Assembly: GCA_949987565.1 (NCBI GenBank)
Contig: OX465104.1
Coordinates: forward strand, 27,045,939 to 27,109,938
Length of the DNA stretch: 64,000 nucleotides
Direction of reading: 5' to 3'
From: Luidia sarsii
Lineage: Eukaryota > Echinodermata > Asteroidea > Paxillosida > Luidiidae
Part shown: positions 1 to 12,443 of the stretch, piece by piece
Position numbering within the stretch: position 1 is the first letter of the stretch
Layout: the number at the start of each line of letters is the position of its first letter
Notes under the pieces: model-generated
Database searches by the model: none
The model's input: only the letters and a program-made list of their open reading frames with translations
Told to the model about the DNA's origin: nothing
Made by a program: the position numbers and the translations under genes

Positions 1-300
1 CAACAACTCCTGCGACGGCAACCCTCTAAATGAAACTGCCGTCTGTCAACTCCTTTGATGGCCACCCTCCAAACGAAAATGGCGTCCCTTAACTTCTAAG
101 ATGTCAACCCTCCAAACAAAACTGTCTTCTGTTGACTCCTGGGACGGCCACCCTTTCAAACGAATCTGCCGTCCGTTGACGCCTGCAACGGCAACCCTCA
201 AAATGAAACTACCGTCCATCAACTCCTTCCACGGCCACACTCCAAATGAAACTACCGTCCATCAACTCGTTCCACGGCCACCCTCCAAACGAAACTGTCG
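1..300. repeat. Diverged monomers at left end of window
   Basis: These seven or so monomers keep the 43-bp register but carry many substitutions not seen elsewhere: GGCCACCCTCC and GGCCACACTCC instead of GGCAACCCTCC, AAAATGGCGTCCC, CTTAACTTCTAAGATG, CTGGGACGGCC, CCCTTTCAAACGAATC and GTTGACGCCTGC. From about 300 onward the monomers resemble the rest of the array. Greater divergence near array margins is a known outcome of unequal exchange, so this may be the approach to the left boundary, although the boundary is not reached. Confidence 0.8.
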
Positions 301-439
301 TCCGTCGACTCCTGCGATGGCAACCCTCCAAAAGAAACTGTCGTCCGTCGACTCCTGCGACGGCAATCCTCCAAACAAAACTGTTGTCCATCGACTTCTG
401 TGACGGCAACCCTCCAAACCAAACTGTCGTCCATCGACT

Positions 440-1340
440 CCTGTGACGACAACCCTCCAAACCAAACTGTCGTCCATCGACTCCTGTGACGACAACCCTC
501 CGAATGAAACTGTCGTTCGTCGACTCCTGTGACGACAACTGTCGACGTCTGTCGACTCCTGCGACGGCAACCCTCCAAACCAAACTGTCGATCGTCGACT
601 CCTGCGATGGCAACCCTCCAAAAGAAACTGTCGTCCGTCGACTCCTGCGACGGCAATCCTCCAAACAAAACTGTTGTCCGTCGACTTCTGTGACGGCAAC
701 CCTCCAAACCAAACTGTCGTCCGTCGACTCCTGTGACGACAACCCTCCAAACCAAGCTGTCGTCCGTCGACTCCTGTGACGGCAACCCTCCAAACCAAAC
801 TGTCGTCCACCGACTCCTGTGACGGCTACCCTCCAAGCCAAACTGTCGTCCATCGAGTCCTGCTATGGCAACCCTCCAAACCAAACTGTCGTCTGTCGAC
901 TCCTGTGACTGCAACCCTCCAAACGAAACTGTTGTCCTTGAGTCCTGTGACGGCAACCCTCCAAACCAAACTGTTGTCCATCGACTCCTGTAACGGCAAC
1001 CCTCCAAACCAAACTGTTGTCCATCGACTCCTGTGACGACAACCCTCCAAACCAAACTGTTGTCCATCGACTCCTGTGACGGCAACCCTCCAAACCAAAC
1101 TGTCGTCCATCGACTCCTGTGACGACAACCCTCCAAACCAAACTGTTGTCCATCGACTCCTGTGACGGCAACCCTCCAAACCAAACTGTTGTCCTCGAGT
1201 CCTGTGACGACAACCCTCCAAAGCAAACTGTTGTCCTCGAGTCCTGTGACGGCAACCCTCCAAACCAAACTGTCGTCTGTCGACTCCTGTGACGGCAACC
1301 CTCCAAACCAAACTGTCGTCCATCGACTCCTGTGACGGCA
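440..1340. repeat. Block shared with 6.65-7.55 kb (offset 6,210)
   Basis: From about 440 to 1340 the order of variant monomers matches 6650-7550 at a constant offset of 6,210 bp. Shared features include the 32-bp truncated monomer, the TGCTATGG and GTGACTGC variants, and the run of CTGTTGTCC monomers. The middle (about 600-710) does not match that copy. It instead resembles 310-420 at an offset of 290 bp (seven monomers, one of them the 32-bp form), as expected from a local duplication or conversion tract. Confidence 0.75.
531..550. repeat. 32-bp truncated monomer (copy 1)
   Basis: The monomer reads GACGACAACTGTCGACGTCT, joining the GACGACAA block almost directly to TGTCG. The usual CCCTCCAAACCAA stretch is missing and a short ACG is present next to the junction. 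This shortens the monomer to about 32 bp and makes a diagnostic landmark found only four times in the window. Confidence 0.9.
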
Positions 1341-2205
1341 ACCCTCCAAACAAAACTGTCGTCCATCGACTCCTGCGATGACAACCCTCCAAACGAAACT
1401 ATCGTTCGTCGACTCCTCTGACAACAACCCTCCAAAGGAAACTGCCGTCCATCAACTCCTGCGACGGCAACCCTCCAAAGCAAACTGTCGTCCATCGAGT
1501 CCTGCGATGGCAACCCTCCAAACCAAACTGTCGTCTGTCAACTCCTGCGATGGCAACCCTCCAAACAAAACTGTCGTCTTTCGACCCCTGCGATGGCAAC
1601 CCTCCAAACAAAACTGTCGTCTGTCGACTCCTGTGATGGCAACCCTCCAAACCAAACTGTCGATCGTCGACTCCTGTGACGGCAACCCTCCAAACCACAC
1701 TGTCGTCCATCGACTCCTGTGACGACAACTCTCCAAACCAAACTGTCGTCCTTCGAGTCCTGCGATAACAACCCTCCAAACGAAACTATCGTTTGTCGAC
1801 TCCTGTGACAACAACCCTCCAAAGGAAACTGCCGTCCATCGACTCCTTTCACGGCAACCGTCCAAACCAATTTGTCGTCCATCGACTCCTTTGACGACAA
1901 CCTTCCAAACCAAACTGTCGTCCTCGAGTCCTGTGACGGCAACCCTCCTAACCAAACTGTCGTCTGTCGACTCCTTTGACGGCAACCCTCCAAACAAAAC
2001 TGTCGTCTTTCGACTCCTGCGATGGCAACCCTCCAAACAAAACTATCGTCTGTCGACTCCTGCGATGGCAACCCTCAAAACGAAACTGTCGTCTGTCGAC
2101 TCCTGCGACAGCAAACCTCCAAACGAAATTGTCGTCCATCGACTCCTGTGACGGCAACCCTCTAAACAAAACTGCCTTCTGTCAACTCTTGTGACGGCAA
2201 CCCTG
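1337..2205. repeat. 1,200-bp HOR, copy 1
   Basis: This block matches 2537-3405 at exactly 1,200 bp offset, and I see only two differences from about 1378 onward (a C/A near 1519 versus 2719 and a G/C near 2098 versus 3298). The unit is about 28 monomers, four bases short of 28 x 43 because some monomers are 42 bp. Landmarks inside are TTCGTCGACTCCTCTGACAA, TTTCGACCCCTGC, GATAACAACC and the TTTCACGGCAACCGTCC monomer. The same block recurs near 4.8, 12.7, 13.9, 15.5, 25.2, 26.4, 27.3, 28.5, 32.2 and 35.4 kb. Confidence 0.88.
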
Positions 2206-2536
2206 AAAACCAAACTGTCGTCCTCGACTCCTGTGACGGCAACCCTCCAAACCAAACTGTCGTCTGTCAACTCCTGCGATGGCAACCCTCCAAACCAAAC
2301 TGTCGTCCTCTAATCCTGTGACGACAACCCTCCAAACCAAACTGTCGTCCATCAACTCCTGTGACGACAACCCTCCAAATGAAACTGTCGTTCGTCGACT
2401 CCTGTGACGACAACCCTCCAAACGAAACTGTCGTTCGTCGACTCCTGTGACAACAACCCTCCAAACGAAACTGTCGTTCAAGACTCCCGTGACGGCAACC
2501 CTCCAAACCAAACTGTCGTTCGTCGACTCCTGTGAA

Positions 2537-3795
2537 GGCAACCCTCCAAACAAAACTGTCGTCCATCGACTCCTGCGATGACAACCCTCCAAACGAAACT
2601 ATCGTTCGTCGACTCCTCTGACAACAACCCTCCAAAGGAAACTGCCGTCCATCAACTCCTGCGACGGCAACCCTCCAAAGCAAACTGTCGTCCATCGAGT
2701 CCTGCGATGGCAACCCTCAAAACCAAACTGTCGTCTGTCAACTCCTGCGATGGCAACCCTCCAAACAAAACTGTCGTCTTTCGACCCCTGCGATGGCAAC
2801 CCTCCAAACAAAACTGTCGTCTGTCGACTCCTGTGATGGCAACCCTCCAAACCAAACTGTCGATCGTCGACTCCTGTGACGGCAACCCTCCAAACCACAC
2901 TGTCGTCCATCGACTCCTGTGACGACAACTCTCCAAACCAAACTGTCGTCCTTCGAGTCCTGCGATAACAACCCTCCAAACGAAACTATCGTTTGTCGAC
3001 TCCTGTGACAACAACCCTCCAAAGGAAACTGCCGTCCATCGACTCCTTTCACGGCAACCGTCCAAACCAATTTGTCGTCCATCGACTCCTTTGACGACAA
3101 CCTTCCAAACCAAACTGTCGTCCTCGAGTCCTGTGACGGCAACCCTCCTAACCAAACTGTCGTCTGTCGACTCCTTTGACGGCAACCCTCCAAACAAAAC
3201 TGTCGTCTTTCGACTCCTGCGATGGCAACCCTCCAAACAAAACTATCGTCTGTCGACTCCTGCGATGGCAACCCTCAAAACGAAACTGTCGTCTGTCCAC
3301 TCCTGCGACAGCAAACCTCCAAACGAAATTGTCGTCCATCGACTCCTGTGACGGCAACCCTCTAAACAAAACTGCCTTCTGTCAACTCTTGTGACGGCAA
3401 CCCTGTAAACGAAACTGTCGTCTGTCGACTCCTGTGACGGCAACTCTCCAAACCACACTGTCGTCCTCGACTCCTGTGACGACAACCCTCCAAACCAAAC
3501 TGTCGTCCATCGAGTCTTGCGACGGCAACCCTCCAAACCAAACTGTCGTCCGTCGAATCCTGTGACAACAACCCTTCAAACAAAACTGTCGTCCATCGAG
3601 TCCTGTGATGGCAACCCTCCAAATCAAACTGTCGTCTGTCAACTCCTGCGACAGCAAACCTCCAAACGAAACTGTCGTCCATCGACTCCTGTGACGGCAA
3701 CCCTCTAAACAAAACTGCCTTCTGTTAACTCCTGTGACGGCAACCCTGTAAACGAAACTGTCGTCTGTCAACTCCTGTGACGGCAACCCTCCAAA
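2537..3795. repeat. 1,200-bp HOR, copy 2, extended
   Basis: The first part (to 3405) duplicates 1337-2205. The part from about 2578 to 3795 also matches 4840-6057 at an offset of 2,262 bp, so this copy carries the extension with GTAAACGAAACTG, GAGTCTTGCGACGG and the TTCTGTTAACTCC monomer. The two alternative downstream neighbours (GAAAACCAAAC near 2206 versus GTAAACGAAAC near 3406) show that the HOR has at least two junction types in the array. Confidence 0.82.
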
Positions 3796-3815
3796 CCACA
3801 ACCCTCCCAACCACA
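3786..3815. repeat. 15-bp internal duplication (58-bp monomer), copy 1
   Basis: Two 15-bp arms lie side by side: ACCCTCCAAACCACA followed by ACCCTCCCAACCACA. In this copy the first arm has AAACC and the second CAACC; in the other seven copies both arms are ACCCTCCCAACCACA. The duplication lengthens one monomer to 58 bp and serves as a landmark for HOR alignment. Confidence 0.9.
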
Positions 3816-4324
3816 CTGTCGTCCATCGACTCCTGTGACGACAACCCTCCAAACCAAACTGTCGTCCATCGAGTCCTGCGACGGCAACCCTCCAAACCAA
3901 ACTGTCGTTCGTCGACTCCTGTGACGACAACCCTCCAAACCAAACTGTCGTCCATCAACTCCTGTGACGACAACCCTCCAAATGAAACTGTCGTTCGTCG
4001 ACTCCTGTGACGACAACCCTCCAAACGAAACTGTCGTTCGTCGACTCCTGTGACAACAACCCTCCAAACGAAACTGTCGTTCAAGACTCCCGTGACGGCA
4101 ACCCTCCAAACCAAACTGTCGTTCGTCGACTCCTGTGAAGGCAACCCTCCAAACAAAACTGTCGTCCATCGACTCCTGCGATGACAACCCTCCAAACGAA
4201 ACTATCGTTCGTCGACTCCTCTGACAACAACCCTCCAAAGGAAACTGCCGTCCATCAACTCCTGCGACGGCAACCCTCCAAAGCAAACTGTCGTCCATCG
4301 AGTCCTGCGATGGCAACCCTCCAA
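3801..4324. repeat. 659-bp offset duplication, left arm
   Basis: This segment matches 4460-4983 at an offset of 659 bp, including the second arm of the 15-bp duplication, the TTCAAGACTCCC monomer and the start of the 1,200-bp HOR. The match ends where CCCTCCAAGCC here is replaced by CCCTCCAAACC in the other copy. Confidence 0.8.
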
Positions 4325-4444
4325 GCCAAACTGTCGTCCATCGAGTCCTGCTATGGCAACCCTCCAAACCAAACTGTCGTCCACCGACTCCTGTGACGGC
4401 TACCCTCCGAACCAAGCTGTCGTCCGTCGACTCCTGCGACGGCA

Positions 4445-4474
4445 ACCCTCCCAACCACAACCCTCCCAACCACA
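4445..4474. repeat. 15-bp internal duplication, copy 2
   Basis: Two identical ACCCTCCCAACCACA arms lie in tandem, giving a 58-bp monomer. Its counterpart in the second 10.66-kb unit is at 15108. Confidence 0.92.
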
Positions 4475-6133
4475 CTGTCGTCCATCGACTCCTGTGACGA
4501 CAACCCTCCAAACCAAACTGTCGTCCATCGAGTCCTGCGACGGCAACCCTCCAAACCAAACTGTCGTTCGTCGACTCCTGTGACGACAACCCTCCAAACC
4601 AAACTGTCGTCCATCAACTCCTGTGACGACAACCCTCCAAATGAAACTGTCGTTCGTCGACTCCTGTGACGACAACCCTCCAAACGAAACTGTCGTTCGT
4701 CGACTCCTGTGACAACAACCCTCCAAACGAAACTGTCGTTCAAGACTCCCGTGACGGCAACCCTCCAAACCAAACTGTCGTTCGTCGACTCCTGTGAAGG
4801 CAACCCTCCAAACAAAACTGTCGTCCATCGACTCCTGCGATGACAACCCTCCAAACGAAACTATCGTTCGTCGACTCCTCTGACAACAACCCTCCAAAGG
4901 AAACTGCCGTCCATCAACTCCTGCGACGGCAACCCTCCAAAGCAAACTGTCGTCCATCGAGTCCTGCGATGGCAACCCTCCAAACCAAACTGTCGTCTGT
5001 CAACTCCTGCGATGGCAACCCTCCAAACAAAACTGTCGTCTTTCGACCCCTGCGATGGCAACCCTCCAAACAAAACTGTCGTCTGTCGACTCCTGTGATG
5101 GCAACCCTCCAAACCAAACTGTCGATCGTCGACTCCTGTGACGGCAACCCTCCAAACCACACTGTCGTCCATCGACTCCTGTGACGACAACTCTCCAAAC
5201 CAAACTGTCGTCCTTCGAGTCCTGCGATAACAACCCTCCAAACGAAACTATCGTTTGTCGACTCCTGTGACAACAACCCTCCAAAGGAAACTGCCGTCCA
5301 TCGACTCCTTTCACGGCAACCGTCCAAACCAATTTGTCGTCCATCGACTCCTTTGACGACAACCTTCCAAACCAAACTGTCGTCCTCGAGTCCTGTGACG
5401 GCAACCCTCCTAACCAAACTGTCGTCTGTCGACTCCTTTGACGGCAACCCTCCAAACAAAACTGTCGTCTTTCGACTCCTGCGATGGCAACCCTCCAAAC
5501 AAAACTATCGTCTGTCGACTCCTGCGATGGCAACCCTCAAAACGAAACTGTCGTCTGTCCACTCCTGCGACAGCAAACCTCCAAACGAAATTGTCGTCCA
5601 TCGACTCCTGTGACGGCAACCCTCTAAACAAAACTGCCTTCTGTCAACTCTTGTGACGGCAACCCTGTAAACGAAACTGTCGTCTGTCGACTCCTGTGAC
5701 GGCAACTCTCCAAACCACACTGTCGTCCTCGACTCCTGTGACGACAACCCTCCAAACCAAACTGTCGTCCATCGAGTCTTGCGACGGCAACCCTCCAAAC
5801 CAAACTGTCGTCCGTCGAATCCTGTGACAACAACCCTTCAAACAAAACTGTCGTCCATCGAGTCCTGTGATGGCAACCCTCCAAATCAAACTGTCGTCTG
5901 TCAACTCCTGCGACAGCAAACCTCCAAACGAAACTGTCGTCCATCGACTCCTGTGACGGCAACCCTCTAAACAAAACTGCCTTCTGTTAACTCCTGTGAC
6001 GGCAACCCTGTAAAGGAAACTGTCGTCTGTCAACTCCTGTGACGGCAACCCTCCAAACCAAACTGTCGTCCACCGACTCCTGTGACGGCTACCCTCCGAA
6101 CCAAGCTGTCGTCCGTCGACTCCTGCGACGGCA

Positions 6134-6163
6134 ACCCTCCCAACCACAACCCTCCCAACCACA
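6134..6163. repeat. 15-bp internal duplication, copy 3
   Basis: Tandem ACCCTCCCAACCACA arms. Counterparts lie at 16797 and, through the 1,891-bp duplication, at 18688. Confidence 0.92.
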
Positions 6164-6740
6164 CTGTCGTCCATCGACTCCTGTGACGACAACCCTCCAA
6201 ACCAAACTGTCGTCCATCGAGTCCTGCGACGGCAACCCTCCAAACCAAACTGTCGTTCGTCGACTCCTGTGACGACAACCCTCCAAACCAAACTGTCGTC
6301 CTCGACTCCTGTGACAGCAACCCTCCAAACCAAACTGTCGTCTGTCAACTCCTGCGATGGCAACCCTCCAAACCAAACTGTCGTCCTCTAATCCTGTGAC
6401 GACAACCCTCCAAACCAAACTGTCGTCCATCGACTCCTGTGACGACAACCCTCCAAACGAAACTGTCGTTCGTCGACTCCTGTCACGACAACCCTCCAAA
6501 CGAAACTGTCGTTCGTCGACTCCTGTGACAACAACCCTCCAAACGAAACTGTCGTTCAAGACTCCCGTGACGGCAACCCTCCAAACCAAACTGTCGTTCG
6601 TCGACTCCTGTGATGGCAACCCTCCAAACCACACTGTCGTCCATCGACTCCTGTGACGACAACCCTCCAAACCAAACTGTCGTCCATCGACTCCTGTGAC
6701 GACAACCCTCCGAATGAAACTGTCGTTCATCGACTCCTGT

Positions 6741-6760
6741 GACGACAACTGTCGACGTCT
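6741..6760. repeat. 32-bp truncated monomer (copy 2)
   Basis: Same GACGACAACTGTCGACGTCT core as at 531. Its counterparts are 17404 and 19295. Confidence 0.9.
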
Positions 6761-7979
6761 GTCGACTCCTGCGACGGCAACCCTCCAAACCAAACTGTCG
6801 ATCGTCGACTCCTGTGACGACAACCCTCCAAACCAAACTGTCGTCCATCGACTCCTGTAACAACAACCCTCCAAACCAAACTGTCGTCTGTCGACTCCTG
6901 CGACGGCAACCCTCCAAACCACACTGTCGTCTGTCGACTCCTGTGACGACAACCCTCCAAACCAAGCTGTCGTCCGTCGACTCCTGTGACGGCAACCCTC
7001 CAAACCAAACTGTCGTCCACCGACTCCTGTGACAGCTACCCTCCAAGCCAAACTGTCGTCCATCGAGTCCTGCTATGGCAACCCTCCAAACTAAACTGTC
7101 GTCTGTCGACTCCTGTGACTGCAACCCACCAAACGAAACTGTTGTCCTTGAGTCCTGTGACGGCAACCCTCCAAACCAAACTGTTTTCCATCGACTCCTG
7201 TAACGGCAACCCTCCAAACCAAACTGTTGTCCATCGACTCCTGTGACGACAACCCTCCAAACCAAACTGTTGTCCATCGACTCCTGTGACGGCAACCCTC
7301 CAAACCAAACTGTCGTCCATCGACTCCTGTGACGACAACCCTCCAAACCAAACTGTTGTCCATCGACTCCTGTGACGGCAACCCTCCAAACCAAACTGTT
7401 GTCCTCGAGTCCTGTGACGACAACCCTCCAAAGCAAACTGTTGTCCTCGAGTCCTGTGACGGCAACCCTCCAAACCAAACTGTCGTCTGTCGACTCCTGT
7501 GACGGCAACCCTCCAAACCAAACTGTCGTCCATCGACTCCTGTGACGGCAACCCTCCAAACGAAACTGTCGTCGATCGAGTCCTGCGATGGCAACCCTCC
7601 AAACCAAACTGTCGTCTGTCGACTCCTGTGACGACAACCTTCAAAACCAAACTGTCCTCTTCGAGTCCTGCGACGGCAACCCTTCAAACAAAACTGTCGT
7701 CCATCGAGTCCTGTGATGGCAACCCTCCAAACCAAACTGTCGTCTGTCAACTCCTGCGACAGCAAACCTCCAAACGAAACTGTCGTCCATCGACTCCTGT
7801 GACGGCAACCCTCTAAACAAAACTGCCTTCTGTTAACTCCTGTGACGGCAACCCTGTAAAGGAAACTGTCGTCTGTCAACTCCTGTGACGGCAACCCTCC
7901 AAACCAAACTGTCGTCCACCGACTCCTGTGACGGCTACCCTCCGAACCAAGCTGTCGTCCGTCGACTCCTGCGACGGCA

Positions 7980-8009
7980 ACCCTCCCAACCACAACCCTC
8001 CCAACCACA
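7980..8009. repeat. 15-bp internal duplication, copy 4
   Basis: Tandem ACCCTCCCAACCACA arms. The counterpart in the second large unit is at 20492, an offset of 12,512 bp. Confidence 0.92.
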
Positions 8010-11000
8010 CTGTCGTCCATCGACTCCTGTGACGACAACCCTCCAAACCAAACTGTCGTCCATCGAGTCCTGCGACGGCAACCCTCCAAACCAAACTGTC
8101 GTTCGTCGACTCCTGTGACGACAACCCTCCAAACCAAACTGTCGTCCTCGACTCCTGTGACGGCAACCCTCCAAACCAAACTGTCGTCTGTCAACTCCTG
8201 CGATGGCAACCCTCCAAACCAAACTGTCGTCCTCTAATCCTGTGACGACAACCCTCCAAACCAAACTGTCGTCCATCGACTCCTGTGACGACAACCCTCC
8301 AAAGGAAACTGTCGTTCGTCGACTCCTGTCACGACAACCCTCCAAACGAAACTGTCGTTCGTCGACTCCTGTGACAACAACCCTCCAAACGAAACTGTCG
8401 TTCAAGACTCCCGTGACGGCAACCCTCCAAACCAAACTGTCGTTCGTCGACTCCTGTGATGGCAACCCTCCAAACCACACTGTCGTCCATCGACTCCTGT
8501 GACGGCAACCCTCCAAACCAAACTGTCGTTCGTTGACTCCTGTGACGGCAACCCTCCAAACCAAACTGTCGTTCGTCGACTCCTGTTACGGCAACCCTCC
8601 AAACCAAACTGTCATCCATCGACTCCTGTGACGACAACCCTCAAAACCACACTCGTCCATCGACTCCTGTGACGGCAACCCTCCAAACCAAACTGTCGTC
8701 TGTCGACTCCTGCGACAGCAACCCTCCAAACCAAACTGTCGTCCATCGACTCCTGTGACAACAACCCTCCAAACCAAACTGTTGTCCATCGACTCCTGTG
8801 ACGACAACCCTCCAAAGCAAACTGTTGTCCTCGAGTCCTGTGACGGCAACCCTCCAAACCAAACTGTCGTCTGTCGACTCCTGCCATGTCAACCCCCCAA
8901 ACCAAACTGTCGTCTTTCGACTCCTGCGACAGCAAACCTCCAAACGAAACTGTCGTCGATCGAGTCCTGCGATGGCAACCCTCCAAACCAAACTGTCGTC
9001 TGTCGACTCCTGTGACGACAACCTTCAAAACCAAACTGTCCTCCTCGAGTCCTGCGACGGCAACCCTTCAAAGAAAACTGTCGTCCATCGAGTCCTGTGA
9101 TGGCAACCCTCCAAACCAAACTGTCGTCTGTCAACTCCTGCGACAGCAAACCTCCAAACAAAACTGTCGTCCATCGACTCCTGTGACGGCAACCCTCTAG
9201 ACAAAACTGCCTTCTGTTAACTCCTGTGACGGCAACCCTCCAAAGGAAACTGCCGTCCATCGACTCCTTTCACGGCAACCGTCCAAACCAATTTGTTGTC
9301 CATCGACTCCATTGACGACAACCTTCCAAACCAAACTGTCGTCCTCGAGTCCTGTGACGGCAACCCTCCTAACCAAACTGTCGTCTGTCGACTCCTTTGA
9401 CGGCAACCCTCCAAACAAAACTGTCGTCTTTCAACTCCTGCGATGGCAACCCTCCAAACAAAACTGTCGTCTGTCGACTCCTGCGATGGCAACCCTCAAA
9501 ACGAAACTGTCGTCTGTCCACTCCTGCGACAGCAAACCTCCAAACGAAATTGTCGTCCATCGACTCATGTGACGGCAACCCTCTAAACAAAACTGCCTTC
9601 TGTCAACTCTTGTGACGGCAACCCTGTAAACGAAACTGTCGTCTGTCGACTCCTGTGACGGCAACTCTCCAAACCACACTGTCGTCCATCGACTCCTGTG
9701 ACGACAACCCTCCAAACCAAACTGTCGTCCATCGAGTCTTGCGACGGCAACCCTCCAAACCAAACTGTCGTCCGTCGAATCCTGTGACAACAACCCTCCA
9801 AACCAAACTGTCGTCCATCGAGTCCTGCGATGACAACCCTCCAAACCAAACTATCTTTCGTCAACTCCTGTGACAACAACCCTCCAAAGGAAACTGCCGT
9901 CCATCGACTCCTTTGACGGCAACCCTCCAAACCAAACTGTCGTCCTCGAGTCCTGCGACGACAACCCTCCAAACCAAACTGTCGTCAGTCGACTCCTGCA
10001 ATGGCAACCCTTCAAACAAAACCGTCGTCCTCGAATCCTGTGACGACAACCCTCCAAACCAAACTGTCGTTCGTCGACTCCTGTGATGGCGACCCTCCAA
10101 ACGAAACTGTCGTTCGTCGACTCCTGTGACGACAACCCTCCAAACGAAACTGTCGTTCGTCGACTCCTGTGACGACAACCCTCCAAATGAAACTGTCGTT
10201 GGTCGACTCCTGTGACGACAACCCTCCAAACAAAACTGTCGTCCATCGAGTCCTGCGATGCCAACCCTCCAAACCAAACTGTCGTTCGTCAACTCCTGTG
10301 ACGGCAACCCTCCAAACCACACTGTCGTCCATCAACTCCTGTGACGACAACCCTCCAAACCAAACTGTCGTTCGTCGACTCCTGTGACGGCAACCCTCCC
10401 AACCAAACTGTCGTCTGTCGACTCCTGCGACAGCAAACCTCCAAACGAAACTGTCGTCCATCGAGTCCTGCGATGGCAACCCTCCAAACCAAACTTTCGT
10501 CTGTCGACTCCTGTGACGACATCCTTCAAAACCAAACTGTCCTCCTCGAGTCCTGCGACGGCAACCCTTCAAACAAAACTGTCGTCCATCGAGTCCTGTG
10601 ATGGCAACCCTCCAAACCAAACTGTCGTCTGTCAACTCCTGCGACAGCAAACCTCCAAACGAAACTGTCGTCCATCGACTCCTGTGACGGCAACCCTCTA
10701 ATCAAAACTGCCTTCTGTTAACTCCTGTGACGGCAACCCTCCAAAGGAAACTGCCGTCCATCGACTCCTTTCACGGCAACCGTCCAAACCAATTTGTCGT
10801 CCATCGACTCCTTTGACGACAACCTTCCAAACCAAACTGTCGTCCTCGAGTCCTGTGACGGCAACCCTCCTAACCAAACTGTCGTCTGTCGACTCCTTTG
10901 ACGGCAACCCTCCAAACAAAACTGTCGTCTTTCGACTCCTGCGATGGCAACCCTCCAAACAAAACTGTCGTCTGTCGACTCCTGCGATGGCAACCCTCAA

Positions 11001-11927
11001 AACGAAACTGTCGTCTGTCGACTCCTGCGACAGCAAACCTCCAAACGAAATTGTCGTCCATCGACTCCTGTGACGGCAACCCTCTAAACAAAACTGCCTT
11101 CTGTCAACTCTTGTGACGGCAACCCTGTAAACGAAACTGTCGTCTGTCGACTCCTGTGACGGCAACTCTCCAAACCACACTGTCGTCCATCGACTCCTGT
11201 GACGACAACCCTCCAAACCAAACTGTCGTCCATTGAGTCTTGCGACGGCAACCCTCCAAACCAAACTGTCGTCCGTCGAATCCTGTGACAACAACCCTCC
11301 AAACCAAACTGTCGTCCATCGAGTCCTGCGATGACAACCCTCCAAACCAAACTATCTTTCGTCGACTCCTGTGACAACAACCCTCCAAAGGAAACTGCCG
11401 TCCATCGACTCCTTTGACGGCAACCCTCCAAACCAAACTGTCGTCCGCGAGTCCTGCGACGACAACCCTCCAAACCAAACTGTCGTCAGTCGACTCCTGC
11501 AATGGCAACCCTTCAAACAAAACCGTCGTCCTCGAATCCTGTGACGACAACCCTCCAAACCAAACTGTCGTTCGTCGACTCCTGTGATGGCGACCCTCCA
11601 AACGAAACTGTCGTTCGTCGACTCCTGTGACGACAACCCTCCAAACGAAACTGTCGTTCCTCGACTCCTGTGACGACAACCCTCCAAATGAAACTGTCGT
11701 TGGTCGACTCCTGTGACGACAACCCTCCAAGCAAAACTGTCGTCCATCGAGTCCTGCGATGCCAACCCTCCAAACCAAACTGTCGTTCGTCGACTCCTGT
11801 GACGGCAACCCTCCAAACCACACTGTCGTCCATCAACTCCTGTGACGACAACCCTCCAAACCAAACTGTCGTTCGTTGACTCCTGTGACGGCAACCCTCC
11901 CAACCAAACTGTCGTCTGTCGACTCCT

Positions 11928-12443
11928 GTGACGGCAACCCTCCAAACCAAACTGTCGTCCATCGACTCCTGTGACGGCTACCCTCCGAACCAAGCTGTCG
12001 TCTGTCGACTCCTGCGACGGCAACCCTCCCAACCACACTGTCGTCCATCGACTCCTGTGACGACAACCCTCCAAACCAAACTGTCGTCCACCGACTCCCG
12101 TGACGGCTACCCTCCGAACCAAGCTGTCGTCCATCAACTCCTGTGCCGGCAACCCTCCAAACCAAACTGTCGTCTGTCGACTCCTGCGACGGCAACCCTC
12201 CCAACCACACTGTCGTCCATCGACTCCTGTGACGACAACCCTCCAAACGAAACTGTCGTTCGTCGACTCCTGTGACGACAACCCTCCAAACGAAACTGTC
12301 ATCCTCGACTCCTGTGACGGCAACCCTCCAAACGAAACTGTCGTTCGTCGACTCCTGTGACGACAACCCTCCAAACCAAACTGTCGTCCTCGACTCCTGT
12401 GACGGCAACCCTCCAAACCAAACTGTCGTCTGTCAACTCCTGC
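11928..12443. repeat. 172-bp four-monomer units (three in tandem)
   Basis: Within this stretch a block of four monomers repeats at 172 bp (about 11928, 12100 and 12272). It combines a GGCTACCCTCCGAACC monomer, a CCCTCCCAACCACAC monomer and a CCACCGACTCC junction; the third unit is more diverged. The same 172-bp periodicity recurs at 24.4-24.9, 31.5-31.9, 41.67-42.18, 42.4-42.9, 46.5-47.0 and 50.46-51.0 kb. Confidence 0.7.

Noticed and set aside
541..546. GTCGAC palindromes as protein-binding sites
   Set aside because: GTCGAC arises simply from the common GTCGACTCC monomer variants and occurs hundreds of times. Nothing in the sequence sets it apart as a regulatory site.
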